Source: Dolichospermum sp. DET69 (GTDB lineage Bacteria > Cyanobacteriota > Cyanobacteriia > Cyanobacteriales > Nostocaceae). Taken from it: 64,000 nucleotides of DNA. The notes under the pieces are model-generated. The model worked only from the letters and a program-made list of their open reading frames with translations, was not told the origin of the DNA and made no database searches. The first letter of the stretch is position 1, and every line of letters begins with the position of its first letter. Position numbers and translations under genes: made by a program. Location: NCBI GenBank assembly GCA_017355425.1, contig CP070234.1, forward strand, positions 62,001 through 126,000, given 5' to 3'. This document shows positions 1-9,173 of this stretch, piece by piece.

Positions 1-2
1 AA

Positions 3-3000
3 ATATATGAACTTGCTCCTTTGCGTAGAGTAGATGTTATTGAAGTAGCGAAGGCAAAAAGCATCAATCATGAATTATTTATACAAGAAATTTTAGATAA
101 AGAAGTTACCCCACTCGCTATTAATCCAATCACATTAAAGTTTTTAACTGATACTTACCTAAAAAATGGAAACTTTCCTGATTCCAAAAAAGAATTATAC
201 AAACAGGGTTTACTTCAATTATGTGTAGAGAACAATGAAGATCGTCAAGCAGCAAGGTATCGAGGTAGTTTAAGTTCTGATCAACGTTTGATTATAGCAG
301 GTCGTATTGCAGCCATTTTACTTTTAGCTAGAAAAACTGCTATGTGGACAAGTAGAGAAATGGTAGAAATGCCTAACTCAGACATAGCTATTCCAGATTT
401 ATGTGTAGGTAAAGAAATCATTAATCAGCAAGAATTTCCAGTTACAGAAAATGATATCAGAGATGAAGTTTTATCTATTACAGGATTATTTTCTTCTCGT
501 GGTAGTAACAGAATGGGATTTGCTCATCAAACCTACGCTGAATTTTTGGCAGCATGGTATTTAAATAAGCGTAAGATACCTCTAGTTCAAGTAATGAGTT
601 TAATTGTTTCTCAAGGAGATCCAGAATCTAAATTAATTCCTCAACTTCATGAAACTGCTGCTTGGTTAGCAAGTATGAGAACTGATTGTCTTGAAGAAAT
701 TATCAAAACAGATCCAGATGTACTTTTAAGAAGTGACATTCCAACAAATGGAGAAATCAGAGAAAAAATAGTTGATAGTTTACTGAAAAATTACAATGAT
801 GAAAAACTGTTACATCGAGATTTTAATAACTATTTTAATTATAAAAAACTTCAACATCCCAGATTACCTGAACAACTACGTCCGTATATTCAAGATTCTA
901 GCAAGTCATTGGCAGCAAGATATGAAGCAATAGACATTGCTGAAATATGTGAATTAGATGAGCTTCAAGAAGATTTAGTAATTTTAGCATTGGACTCATC
1001 TCAATCTATATACTTAAGAGTTAATGCTGTAAACGCTCTTTGTTCAATTGGTAATTCAGAGACAAAATTAAAGTTAAAACCTTTAGCTCTTAGTAATCTT
1101 GAAGAAGATGAAAATGATGAAATTAAAGGATATAGTTTAGAAGCTATTTTTCCCGAACATTTAACGGCAGAAGAGTTATTTCATGCTATTACTCTACCTA
1201 AGAGAGTAAATTACTTTGGTGGTTATCAGAGTTTTCTTGATGATAAACTTACTTTAAAACTTCAACCTAATGATTTATTGATAGCTCTAAATTGGCTTGA
1301 GAATAAAGGGTTAAGATACTCTTTAGATTTAGATTTAGATTTAGATTCATTTGAAAGGCTTAGTAATAAAATTTTGTTAAAGGCATGGAAAAATTTTTCT
1401 ATTCCTGGAATTGCAAAGAGTTTTGCAAAAATAGCCTTAATAAAATGGAAAGTATACCAGAGATTAATAACTCAAAGTGAGTATAATTTTGAATTACAAC
1501 TTTCACAGGATAGTCAAAAAAGAAGAATATTGCTTGAAAATATAGTTTTAGTGATTTCTGATCACACAAAGAAGTCCAAATTATCCCAAGGCTATTTCCA
1601 AGAAAATATTCTCTTAAATCAAAATATATTTTGGATATTGGATAAACTGCAAAATACGAAATGTGAGGAAGTGCAAAGAAATTGGGTACAACTAATTGAA
1701 TGGATTTTTAACCGTCAAGATGCAAAACAAATAGATGCTATTTTAACAGCTACTCAAACTAATGAAATTCTACGCAATCATTTTATATCTTACTTTGAGC
1801 CTGTTGAGTTAAATTCAGATCAAGCTGATAAGACGAAAGCTAATAATAAAATGTTGGAAAATTGGAAAGAATACTGGAAAAATGAGCAAGAAGAACCTCC
1901 ACTACTAGAGCAACCACCAAAAGAGAGAGTTATTATATTTTTGGAGAGTTTAGAGTCTGGAAATTTATCGGCTTGGTCAGAAATAAATATGGAAATGAAT
2001 TTAACACCATATAGTAGATATTCTAATTCATTATTAGAATATGATTTAACTAAACTTCCAGGTTGGAAAGAAGCAGATATATCTACTCGAATAAGAATTA
2101 TTGATAGTGCTAAGAAATATCTTTTAGAACAAAATGAAGTTGATTATGACTGGATAGGTACAAACAGTTATAATAGATTAGCGTTGGCTGGTTGTAGAGC
2201 GTTATTGTTACTATTGAAAGAATTACCAGAATTTTTGAATACCATTACAGATGAAATCTGGCAAAGATGGACACCTGTTATAGTAGGCTACCCAAATATT
2301 TACAGAGAAGATTATTACTTGGAATTGGTTAGACAAACATATATAAAAGCTCCCACTGAAACTATTAGCACACTAATTTTAATAATTGATAAAGAGAATA
2401 AAGAAGATAGTAATTTTTTTGATATTAATAAATTTTATAAATGCTGGGATAATAATTTTAATTCTGTAATTTTAGAAAAAATCAAAAATGATAAATCACT
2501 TAAACCAAATATTATTGAACGATTGATTAAAGAAATTGTAAAACATGAATTTCAAGAAGTTAAAGAATTTGCTAAGAGTCTAATTTATTATCCACTACCT
2601 TCAGAACCTGAAGAATATGAAAGGACTTTACTAGCTGCTAGAGTTTTAATTGGAAATGCTGGTTCTAATGACTGGTCATTAATTTGGTCAATTATTCAAC
2701 AAAATACAGAATTTGGACGTAAGACTTTTGAAGCAGTTGCTAATCGTCCTTCATTTGGTATTAACTTAAATATTACTGAAGCACAACTAGCAGATTTATA
2801 TATTTGGATGATTCAGCAATATTCACCTCATGAAGATCCTGTTTATGAAGGTGTTCATCAGATAACAAATAGAGAACGAGTAAGTGATTTTAGAAACAGT
2901 ATTTTAACTCAACTCAAGGAAAGAGGAACATCTCAATCTTGCTTAGAAATTCAACGAATTAGTAAGGAATTACCTGAATTAACATGGATGAACAGAGTAT

Positions 3001-3695
3001 TAGTAGAAGCTCAAACTATAAGAAGACGTGAAGAATGGAATCGGAATCCTCCCAATTCATCTGAAATTTTTGAACTTATTAGCAATACAGAAAAGCGTTT
3101 TGTTCAAGATGGTAATGAACTTTTAAATGTCCTTGCTGAATCGTTGAAAACATTGGAGAAAGAACTACAAGGTGAAACACCATCTGCTATATTCCTTTGG
3201 GATAAAGTAGGGGATAATAGCTATAAACCAAAGGACGAAAATACATTTTCTGATTATGTAAAACTCCATCTTGAAAGGGATTTAAAATCTAGAGGTGTTA
3301 TTATTAATAGAGAAGTAGAGCTAAGACGAAAGCAAGGAGGAAGTAAAGGAGAAAGAACAGACATTCACGTAGATGCTGTCATTGAAATAAATGGAGAAGT
3401 ATTAGATCAAATAACGGTTATCATTGAAGTAAAAGGTAGTTGGAATGATGAGTTAGATATTGCAATGGAAGAACAACTGGTTAATCGCTATTTAAAAGAT
3501 AATACTTGTCAACATGGTATGTACTTAGTTGGTTGGTTTAATTGTGAACAGTGGGATAAAAGTGATTATAGAAAAGGAAAATCACCAAAAATCAGTATTT
3601 ATGAAGCAAGAGAAAAGTTTGAAAAACAAGCTGAACAATTATCACAATTAGGTGTTAAAGTTAAATCCTTTGTACTCAATACAGCACTTCGGTAG
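3..3695 (+). CDS. NACHT-type STAND ATPase with C-terminal PD-(D/E)XK nuclease, 5' end outside window
   Basis: The frame is open to the left edge (codons before position 21 read IYELAP), so the N-terminus and Walker motifs lie outside the window. The first ~190 residues look like the end of a NACHT module, with the winged-helix signature MGFAHQTYAEFLAAWYL near residue 165. About 900 residues of helical, HEAT/TPR-like sequence follow. The last ~150 residues look like a restriction-type nuclease: ERTDIHVDAVIE near 1112 and IIEVKGSW near 1135 supply the D...E-x-K core, with a downstream EEQLVNRYL helix. Large NACHT proteins with a sensor region and a nuclease are known in bacterial anti-phage defence, usually with the effector at the N-terminus. 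The defence role is inferred. The gene is AT-rich compared with the cyr region. Confidence 0.75.
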   Translation: MYELAPLRRVDVIEVAKAKSINHELFIQEILDKEVTPLAINPITLKFLTDTYLKNGNFPDSKKELYKQGLLQLCVENNEDRQAARYRGSLSSDQRLIIAGRIAAILLLARKTAMWTSREMVEMPNSDIAIPDLCVGKEIINQQEFPVTENDIRDEVLSITGLFSSRGSNRMGFAHQTYAEFLAAWYLNKRKIPLVQVMSLIVSQGDPESKLIPQLHETAAWLASMRTDCLEEIIKTDPDVLLRSDIPTNGEIREKIVDSLLKNYNDEKLLHRDFNNYFNYKKLQHPRLPEQLRPYIQDSSKSLAARYEAIDIAEICELDELQEDLVILALDSSQSIYLRVNAVNALCSIGNSETKLKLKPLALSNLEEDENDEIKGYSLEAIFPEHLTAEELFHAITLPKRVNYFGGYQSFLDDKLTLKLQPNDLLIALNWLENKGLRYSLDLDLDLDSFERLSNKILLKAWKNFSIPGIAKSFAKIALIKWKVYQRLITQSEYNFELQLSQDSQKRRILLENIVLVISDHTKKSKLSQGYFQENILLNQNIFWILDKLQNTKCEEVQRNWVQLIEWIFNRQDAKQIDAILTATQTNEILRNHFISYFEPVELNSDQADKTKANNKMLENWKEYWKNEQEEPPLLEQPPKERVIIFLESLESGNLSAWSEINMEMNLTPYSRYSNSLLEYDLTKLPGWKEADISTRIRIIDSAKKYLLEQNEVDYDWIGTNSYNRLALAGCRALLLLLKELPEFLNTITDEIWQRWTPVIVGYPNIYREDYYLELVRQTYIKAPTETISTLILIIDKENKEDSNFFDINKFYKCWDNNFNSVILEKIKNDKSLKPNIIERLIKEIVKHEFQEVKEFAKSLIYYPLPSEPEEYERTLLAARVLIGNAGSNDWSLIWSIIQQNTEFGRKTFEAVANRPSFGINLNITEAQLADLYIWMIQQYSPHEDPVYEGVHQITNRERVSDFRNSILTQLKERGTSQSCLEIQRISKELPELTWMNRVLVEAQTIRRREEWNRNPPNSSEIFELISNTEKRFVQDGNELLNVLAESLKTLEKELQGETPSAIFLWDKVGDNSYKPKDENTFSDYVKLHLERDLKSRGVIINREVELRRKQGGSKGERTDIHVDAVIEINGEVLDQITVIIEVKGSWNDELDIAMEEQLVNRYLKDNTCQHGMYLVGWFNCEQWDKSDYRKGKSPKISIYEAREKFEKQAEQLSQLGVKVKSFVLNTALR

Positions 3696-3700
3696 CTAAA

Positions 3701-3744
3701 TTTGGATTTTAGACAGACATCAAACATCCAACCTAAAATCCAAA
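3701..3744. terminator. Bidirectional hairpin terminator between convergent genes
   Basis: A perfect 12-bp inverted repeat (TTTGGATTTTAG at 3701-3712 and its complement at 3733-3744, 20-nt loop) lies between the stop of the NACHT gene and the convergent stop of holA. The flanks are A/T rich. It probably ends transcription from both sides. Confidence 0.6.
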
Positions 3745-3767
3745 ATTATCCCTCAACTTCCTCCTGA

Positions 3768-4763
3768 TTAAACTACCTGAAACAACCTACAAACACCAAG
3801 AATCACTACCAATAAATCCCCACCATCACCACCCCTCTTAATAGACATCTCTACATCCAAAATCATAGTCACCGCTTTAGCCAAAGCATTGATACTTGTA
3901 TTTGCTACCTCCTGACGCAAATAGTAAATACGATGAGGATTACTAATATTACAAAGTTGAGCTAATTCACCATCCTTCTTCACCCCAGAAACAATCGCCG
4001 ATTTCACCCATAACCAAGTTCTAAACTGCGTTAAAATAGTGCTGACAATCACCATTAAAGGTTGACAACGAGACAGTAAATCATCCAACAACTGCAAAAC
4101 TTGATGGCTTTTTCCTTCACGCATAGCCGCAGCCAATTGTAGGCTATTCTGAGTTTGACATGGAACTAACTCCTGTACCTCCGCAAGCTCTAATTTTCTA
4201 CCCTGAGCATAGATATCCAGTTTGCGTAACTCAGAAGCTGCACGGGTCATATCATTACCAATAGCTTGTGCTAAATATGTCACTGCATCCTCTGACAACA
4301 GCAGTTTAATTTTCTGAGTTGTAACAGCATTATCCGTGGTGTTCGTGTAGAGTTTTGCAGCAAGGGAAACTATCGCCTGTTCAATCAAATCATACCGCCA
4401 AGGTGGTATCAACGCAAACTCCAACAACTTCCCATACTTGACCAGATGCTTGTAAACCTTTAGCCGCTTATCTACATTAGTCGCCACAAACACCAACATT
4501 GTCGAATTAGGCAATTGCACCAACTGTTGCAAAGTGGCCAACTCAGGATCACCCCACTGCTTGAGGTGGCAATTTTCCACAATTACCAGTTTTTTACCAC
4601 CAGTCAGGGAACGAGTCCGAGCCACACTCAAAGCTTTGTCAAGCTGAACAGCCGGAAATCGGTGATAGCATAGAGTCAGCCATTGAGAATCAATCTCTGC
4701 TTTGTACTGGTTTAGCTGTTCTTGAATAGCGTATTCATCATCACCCGTGAGCAAAACAATCAT
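3768..4763 (-). CDS. holA: DNA polymerase III delta subunit
   Basis: A 331-residue protein of HolA length. It starts MIVLLTGDDEYAIQEQL, the usual HolA N-terminus that replaces a P-loop, and contains the conserved RTRSLTGGKKLVIVENC stretch. In the clamp loader, delta opens the beta sliding clamp together with the DnaX subunits. The ATG overlaps the 3' end of dnaX by 4 nt on the same strand (dnaX first), so the two are probably translationally coupled. I know of no usual holA-dnaX adjacency on cyanobacterial chromosomes, and dnaN lies 11.5 kb away. I infer an extra, plasmid-type replisome set, which needs comparison with a chromosomal copy. Confidence 0.88.
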   Translation of the reverse strand: MIVLLTGDDEYAIQEQLNQYKAEIDSQWLTLCYHRFPAVQLDKALSVARTRSLTGGKKLVIVENCHLKQWGDPELATLQQLVQLPNSTMLVFVATNVDKRLKVYKHLVKYGKLLEFALIPPWRYDLIEQAIVSLAAKLYTNTTDNAVTTQKIKLLLSEDAVTYLAQAIGNDMTRAASELRKLDIYAQGRKLELAEVQELVPCQTQNSLQLAAAMREGKSHQVLQLLDDLLSRCQPLMVIVSTILTQFRTWLWVKSAIVSGVKKDGELAQLCNISNPHRIYYLRQEVANTSINALAKAVTMILDVEMSIKRGGDGGDLLVVILGVCRLFQVV

Positions 4764-6259
4764 CCTCTGACCCTCCCATTATTACTGAGATTGGCAGTTT
4801 TAATCAACACAGTCAGAGGTTTTGGACTTTGAGTAGCTCGTTGCAGCATTTTAGCGATCGCTTCTTTGCTATTCTCAAACTTTTGCAGGTAAGCTGGTGT
4901 CACCTCTAAAATTGCCTTAGACCCTTGCAATTTCACCAGATTTGCATGAGCCAACAGCTTTTGATGGTTCGGTTTAGCCTTATCCATCACCTGCTGCCAT
5001 ATTTGCGCTAAATTAGTGGTATTGGTGGCAACTGCTGGTAACAAGCTATCTTTACCTGGATCATCCACAGGTTTATCAGTTACCTTGTTGATGGTGTACG
5101 TGCCATAAGTTGGTAACAATTTGCCATCATGCCCAGGTTTCACATTTACCGTCTTCGTTGCACCCCCAGGCAATAAACCGGGCAGCAAATTGAGTAAACA
5201 AACCTCCAGCCACACCGCTGCATTGACCGTATACCGCAGATAATTTTCCGCTTTTTGTAACTCTGCTAAGGACAAATTCAGAGTCTCGAAATTCCAGTGT
5301 TTGGCAAAAGCTTTGAGTTGAGTATAACTGATACAACCAGTCAGTAAAGCTTGTTCCTTGGGTGCAGACTTGATAATCAGTAAATCTCGGTATGTTTGCA
5401 GTAAATTTGAGATAATCAATTTGGGCGGTTTCCCAGAGTCTACCAAAACTCTAGCGACTTGCAGTAAGTTAAAAGTGTTGTTGGTAGAGATGGCCTGTAA
5501 AATAGCCACTAGCTCTGCTTCTGTGACACCACCAACGATTTCCATGACATGATGGGCAGTGATATCTACATCTAAAAGACTGGCTTGACCGAGTAATTGC
5601 AGGGCATCTCGTAAACCACCATCACTCAGTCGAGCGATCGCATTTAATGCCTCTTCATTAATAGAAATAGATTCCGCATCTGCTATAATACGGAGATGCT
5701 GCACAATTGTTTGAATTGATAAAGTGCGGAAATTAAACACCTGACAACGGCTGACAATGGTAGGTAAAACCTTGTGCTGTTCTGTGGTGCAGAGAATGAA
5801 AACCACATGAGGTGGTGGTTCTTCAATACACTTGAGTAAAGCATTGAAGGCATTACCGGTTAGGCAGTGACATTCATCTAAAATAAAAATTCGATAACGT
5901 CCGGCTATTGGTGCTAAAGTACAGCGTTCAATTAAAGCACGGGCATCATCTACACCATTATTTGAAGCAGCATCAATTTCACTCACATCTAAACTATTGC
6001 TACTTTCAATTGAACGACAAGATTGACAAATTCCACAAGGTTTATCAGTTGGTTTTTTAGTATTGAGGCAATTCAGAGATTTGGCAAATATGCGTGCAGT
6101 TGAAGTTTTACCTGTACCTCTAGAACCTGTTAATAAATAAGCTGGGGCAATTTGCAGGTGTTTGATAGCATTAGTGAGAGCAGTTTTAATGTAGGGTTGT
6201 CCAACCAATTCGGCTAAAGTTTGGGGGCGATATTTTTGATGTAGAGCGACTGTAGACAT
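4760..6259 (-). CDS. dnaX: DNA polymerase III subunit gamma/tau
   Basis: AAA+ clamp-loader ATPase of 499 residues. It begins with HQKYRPQTLAELVGQ, then Walker A GSRGTGKTS (residue ~46), a four-Cys zinc module (CxxxxxxxxxCxxCxxC around 65-82), Walker B ILDECHCL (~125) and sensor-1/Arg-finger region CTTEQHKVLPTIVSRC. No intein is visible, unlike some cyanobacterial dnaX genes. The C-terminal half is short, so the protein resembles a gamma-like or short tau form. It is followed directly by holA with a 4-nt overlap. It loads the beta clamp on primed DNA. Family assignment is firm; whether this is the only copy in the genome cannot be judged here. Confidence 0.9.
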   Translation of the reverse strand: MSTVALHQKYRPQTLAELVGQPYIKTALTNAIKHLQIAPAYLLTGSRGTGKTSTARIFAKSLNCLNTKKPTDKPCGICQSCRSIESSNSLDVSEIDAASNNGVDDARALIERCTLAPIAGRYRIFILDECHCLTGNAFNALLKCIEEPPPHVVFILCTTEQHKVLPTIVSRCQVFNFRTLSIQTIVQHLRIIADAESISINEEALNAIARLSDGGLRDALQLLGQASLLDVDITAHHVMEIVGGVTEAELVAILQAISTNNTFNLLQVARVLVDSGKPPKLIISNLLQTYRDLLIIKSAPKEQALLTGCISYTQLKAFAKHWNFETLNLSLAELQKAENYLRYTVNAAVWLEVCLLNLLPGLLPGGATKTVNVKPGHDGKLLPTYGTYTINKVTDKPVDDPGKDSLLPAVATNTTNLAQIWQQVMDKAKPNHQKLLAHANLVKLQGSKAILEVTPAYLQKFENSKEAIAKMLQRATQSPKPLTVLIKTANLSNNGRVRG

Positions 6260-6768
6260 AGGATTTATTCATCTTAATTCGTCGCTCTTGCCCCTGTTAA
6301 GGGGGTGAAATTTTAGTTAAAATTTGCACTGATTTTCATATTGATGAGGTACAGCAACCAAAGTGTGTAAACCTGTTTTTTAACTAATATGATTTATCGT
6401 CATTTTGTTGAAAGTAAGTCGGCGTTAAAAAATCAACATAAGTAACAAGTTATAAATTCACCCCTTGGAGAATCTTTGCTATTCCTGTTCTTAGTTGACT
6501 GCTGACATCTGACATCTTACCCCAAACCTAATTAAACTTAGTTAACTGTACTGATGAAGAAGTTTAACAAAGAATTTGACAATTTAATATAGCTTTCTGT
6601 TTTCAAGTTCCTCTATTCCCTATAGCCTTAATATGCGGTCTTTCTGGCAACAAACATGATATCAAGGGGTTTATGGTTGCCTTTTGTATGTTCAATTTTT
6701 GGCAGTGTTAACTAACTAGCGTTAATAATCTCATGCTATACTAATGATAGCAATTAATTTGTCAATAA
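6260..6768. other. Intergenic region upstream of dnaX
   Basis: About 500 AT-rich bases without a convincing gene. It should hold the dnaX-holA promoter (leftward) and borders the isrB element on the right. A stretch around 6665-6700 (GGTTGCCTTTTGTATGTTC) loosely resembles one near 18010 upstream of dnaN, possibly a shared control site, but the match is weak. Confidence 0.4.
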
Positions 6769-6789
6769 CTCAGCCCTAAAGGGACTGAG
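6769..6789. repeat. Left subterminal hairpin of the isrB element
   Basis: A 21-bp hairpin (CTCAG...CTGAG with loop-side CCCTAAAGGG). The same 21-bp figure recurs in the same orientation at 12464-12484, right after isrB, with 18 of 21 positions identical. Paired subterminal palindromes are typical of IS200/IS605-group ends, so these two probably bracket the isrB element. Confidence 0.55.
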
Positions 6790-6990
6790 CTTGTAAGAAA
6801 TCAAGACTTACGTGTTTGACTAGCTCATTGAGACGCAATTTGGTACGAACTTCCGAATACTTCTCTAGTATGGCTTACGCCACGCTACGCTATCGGATTA
6901 TCTTCAAGCTATCTTGTAATAGCGTTGGTTAAAGCCAAGACATCTTGATTGCGTTGAGCGAAGGGACATTAAACTTTACTCGAAGGATTA
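6790..6990 (+). ncRNA. Putative omega-RNA region of the isrB element (5' exon of the intron pair)
   Basis: IscB/IsrB nucleases use an omega-RNA encoded directly upstream of the ORF, on the same strand. Here ~200 non-coding bases lie between the left hairpin and the first group II intron, and after intron removal they would abut the isrB start. They contain several self-complementary stretches. The exon ends with CGAAGGATTA, a good Shine-Dalgarno core for isrB once spliced. The assignment rests on position, not on a covariance model. Confidence 0.4.
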
Positions 6991-9173
6991 GTGCGATTCG
7001 TTGTTAGCTGAATCACGGTATCCAGCCCGTACATAAGCTAACCAACCCAATCTAGCAATAGAAGAAGGTTGAACTCTCGGTCTGATATGGGTGCAAGTCC
7101 CATCTGCCAGACTCAGGTATGACTCCCTATCTGCCTACGATGACCCGACTCGGCTTCGGGAGGTCGAAGCTAGGAACAGGACGCAATCAGACATCCGTTG
7201 TGGGGTGACACTGGCGTTAATGGGGAGTTCCCACGGTGAAACAGAGCCTGGAAAAGCAACTTATCGAGAGGCGGGACACAATACAAAAAACCCGACCTCA
7301 TTGGAGTTAATTCCCGCCGCATCTTAGTCCCATAGCGGTACGAGTCCAGGGATTCCAGTGGTTGAAATGGCTACACCTAACGGAACTAATAATCAACCGA
7401 GGGAACGAATAAAAACGGATTGAGGGTCTAAGGGCGGTCGAACCCTACAAGTAGGCTGGACGAGCAGCGGAATTCCCTCAATCCGGGTAGGACAGACCGT
7501 AATTGGTCTGAGGTGTTCAGAATACACAAACTGGAGCAGAGCATGATTGGACACAGAGACAACTCTAGTGAATCTTGGAAGACCTTACCCTGGAAGAAAT
7601 TCCGCCGTAACTTATTCCGCCTACAAAAACGAGTGTACAAAGCGGTTCAAGTTGGAGACAAGCGCAAAGCTAAGTCCCTACAAAAGCTGATTCTGAAATC
7701 AACCGCAGCGAGATTAATGGCTATCCGTCAAGTAACACAGCTAAACGCTGGTAAAAAGACCGCAGGAATTGATGGCAAAAAGTCCCTTACCTTTAAGGAA
7801 CGCTTTGAGCTTAATGAACTGCTAAAAGCATCCGTTAGCAACTGGAAACACCAGGAACTAAGAGAAATACCCATCCCCAAAAAGGACGGTACGATGAGGA
7901 TGCTGAAAATCCCTACTATTGCAGACAGAGCTTACCAATGCCTTGTCAAATACGCATTAGAACCAGCGCACGAGGCAACCTTCCATGCTAGGAGCTACGG
8001 GTTTAGGACGGGACGTTCAGCGCATGACGCACAGAAAATCCTGTTCATAAACCTATGCTCTGCGCGAAATGGAATAGATAAAAGGGTTATAGAACTCGAT
8101 ATCGAAAAATGCTTTGATAGGATAAACCACACCGCCATCATGGATAGACTCATAGCTCCCAAGAGCATAAGACAAGGTATTTTCCGATGTCTCAAAGCCG
8201 GAGTCAACCCAGAATTTCCTGAACAGGGAACGCCTCAAGGCGGAGTGGTAAGTCCACTACTAGCTAACATCGCTTTAAACGGCATTGAAAGCATCCACAG
8301 ATATAAAGATGCCGGAAGTAAAGTAATAGAACCAACAATCCGATACGCGGATGACATGGTGATAATACTCAGACCTCAAGACGATGCCACAGAAATACTT
8401 GACAAAATCAGTCAGTTTTTAGCAGAGCGGGGAATGAAAGTCAGCGAGAAAAAGACAAAGCTAACCGCCGCGACAGATGGGTTTGATTTCCTCGGCTGGA
8501 ACTTTTTAGTCCAGAAAAACGGGAAGTTTAGATGCGCTCCATCAGTGGACAATTTTAAATCTTTTCGCAAGAAAGTAAAATACATCGTCAACAACTCGAA
8601 TTATGGTGCTACCACAAAGGCTGAGAAATTAGCCCCTGTAGTTAGAGGCTGGAGGAATTACCACCGCTTCTGCAAGATGGACGGGTCAAGAAACTCGTTA
8701 TTTCACATCCAAAACAGAGCATTTAGGGTATTCAACAAGGAAACTAAACAGAATCGCTATACCAGTAAGCAATTACTAGATAAGGCGTTTCCAGCAGTCC
8801 CTTACTCCGAAAACAAACACATCAATGTCAAAGGTGAGAAATCACCTTATGACGGAGATTTAAGTTATTGGAGCGAACGTAACAGCAAGCTCTATAACAA
8901 CAATACCTCTAAAGCCCTCAAACGGCAAAGCCATAAATGTGGTCATTGTGGTCTTAAAATGCTCAATGATGAGAAGGTACACTTACATCATGTTGATGCC
9001 AATCATAACAATTGGAAACCAAACAACCTTCTAGCAATTCATGAAAGCTGCCACGATTATATTCACATGAGCAAAAACGAAAGCTAAGAACATCGGAAGC
9101 TGGGTGCAGTGAAAGCTGCACGCCCAGATTTAACAGAGAGGGGCGCGGGATAATACCCGCCCTCGACTCTACC
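6991..9173 (+). mobile_element. Group II intron, copy 1 of a tandem pair
   Basis: It starts with the group II 5' consensus GTGCG. Its end holds a domain V-like stem (AGCTGGGTGCAG, GTGAAAGC, CTGCACGCCCAG) and a domain VI stem (GAGAGGGGCG...CCCTCGACTC) ending CTACC; the exact 3' base (9172 or 9173) is uncertain. The internal ORF is a maturase-reverse transcriptase. The unit is 2183 bp and is followed directly by a copy that appears identical, in the same orientation. The 5' exon reads CGAAGGATTA. Confidence 0.88.
7543..9087 (+). CDS. ltrA: Group II intron reverse transcriptase/maturase with HNH domain, copy 1
   Basis: Encoded inside the intron. The reverse transcriptase fingers/palm run from about residue 45 to 320 and include GTPQGGVVSPLLANI and the catalytic IRYADDMVI. 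The maturase X domain (PVVRGWRNYHRFCKM) follows, then a C-terminal HNH endonuclease with Cys pair CGHCG, LHHVDANHNNW and HESCHDYIH. I prefer the ATG at 7543 because GGAG lies 6 nt before it; a GTG at 7513 would add ten residues. The enzyme aids splicing and retrohoming by reverse-splicing into DNA and copying. No disabling mutation is visible. Confidence 0.9.
   Translation: MIGHRDNSSESWKTLPWKKFRRNLFRLQKRVYKAVQVGDKRKAKSLQKLILKSTAARLMAIRQVTQLNAGKKTAGIDGKKSLTFKERFELNELLKASVSNWKHQELREIPIPKKDGTMRMLKIPTIADRAYQCLVKYALEPAHEATFHARSYGFRTGRSAHDAQKILFINLCSARNGIDKRVIELDIEKCFDRINHTAIMDRLIAPKSIRQGIFRCLKAGVNPEFPEQGTPQGGVVSPLLANIALNGIESIHRYKDAGSKVIEPTIRYADDMVIILRPQDDATEILDKISQFLAERGMKVSEKKTKLTAATDGFDFLGWNFLVQKNGKFRCAPSVDNFKSFRKKVKYIVNNSNYGATTKAEKLAPVVRGWRNYHRFCKMDGSRNSLFHIQNRAFRVFNKETKQNRYTSKQLLDKAFPAVPYSENKHINVKGEKSPYDGDLSYWSERNSKLYNNNTSKALKRQSHKCGHCGLKMLNDEKVHLHHVDANHNNWKPNNLLAIHESCHDYIHMSKNES

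Noticed and set aside
7091-7327. 78-residue ORF repeated at 9274-9510
   Set aside because: It lies in the structured RNA part (domains I-IV) of the group II intron and has no protein-like features; it is doubled only because the intron is.
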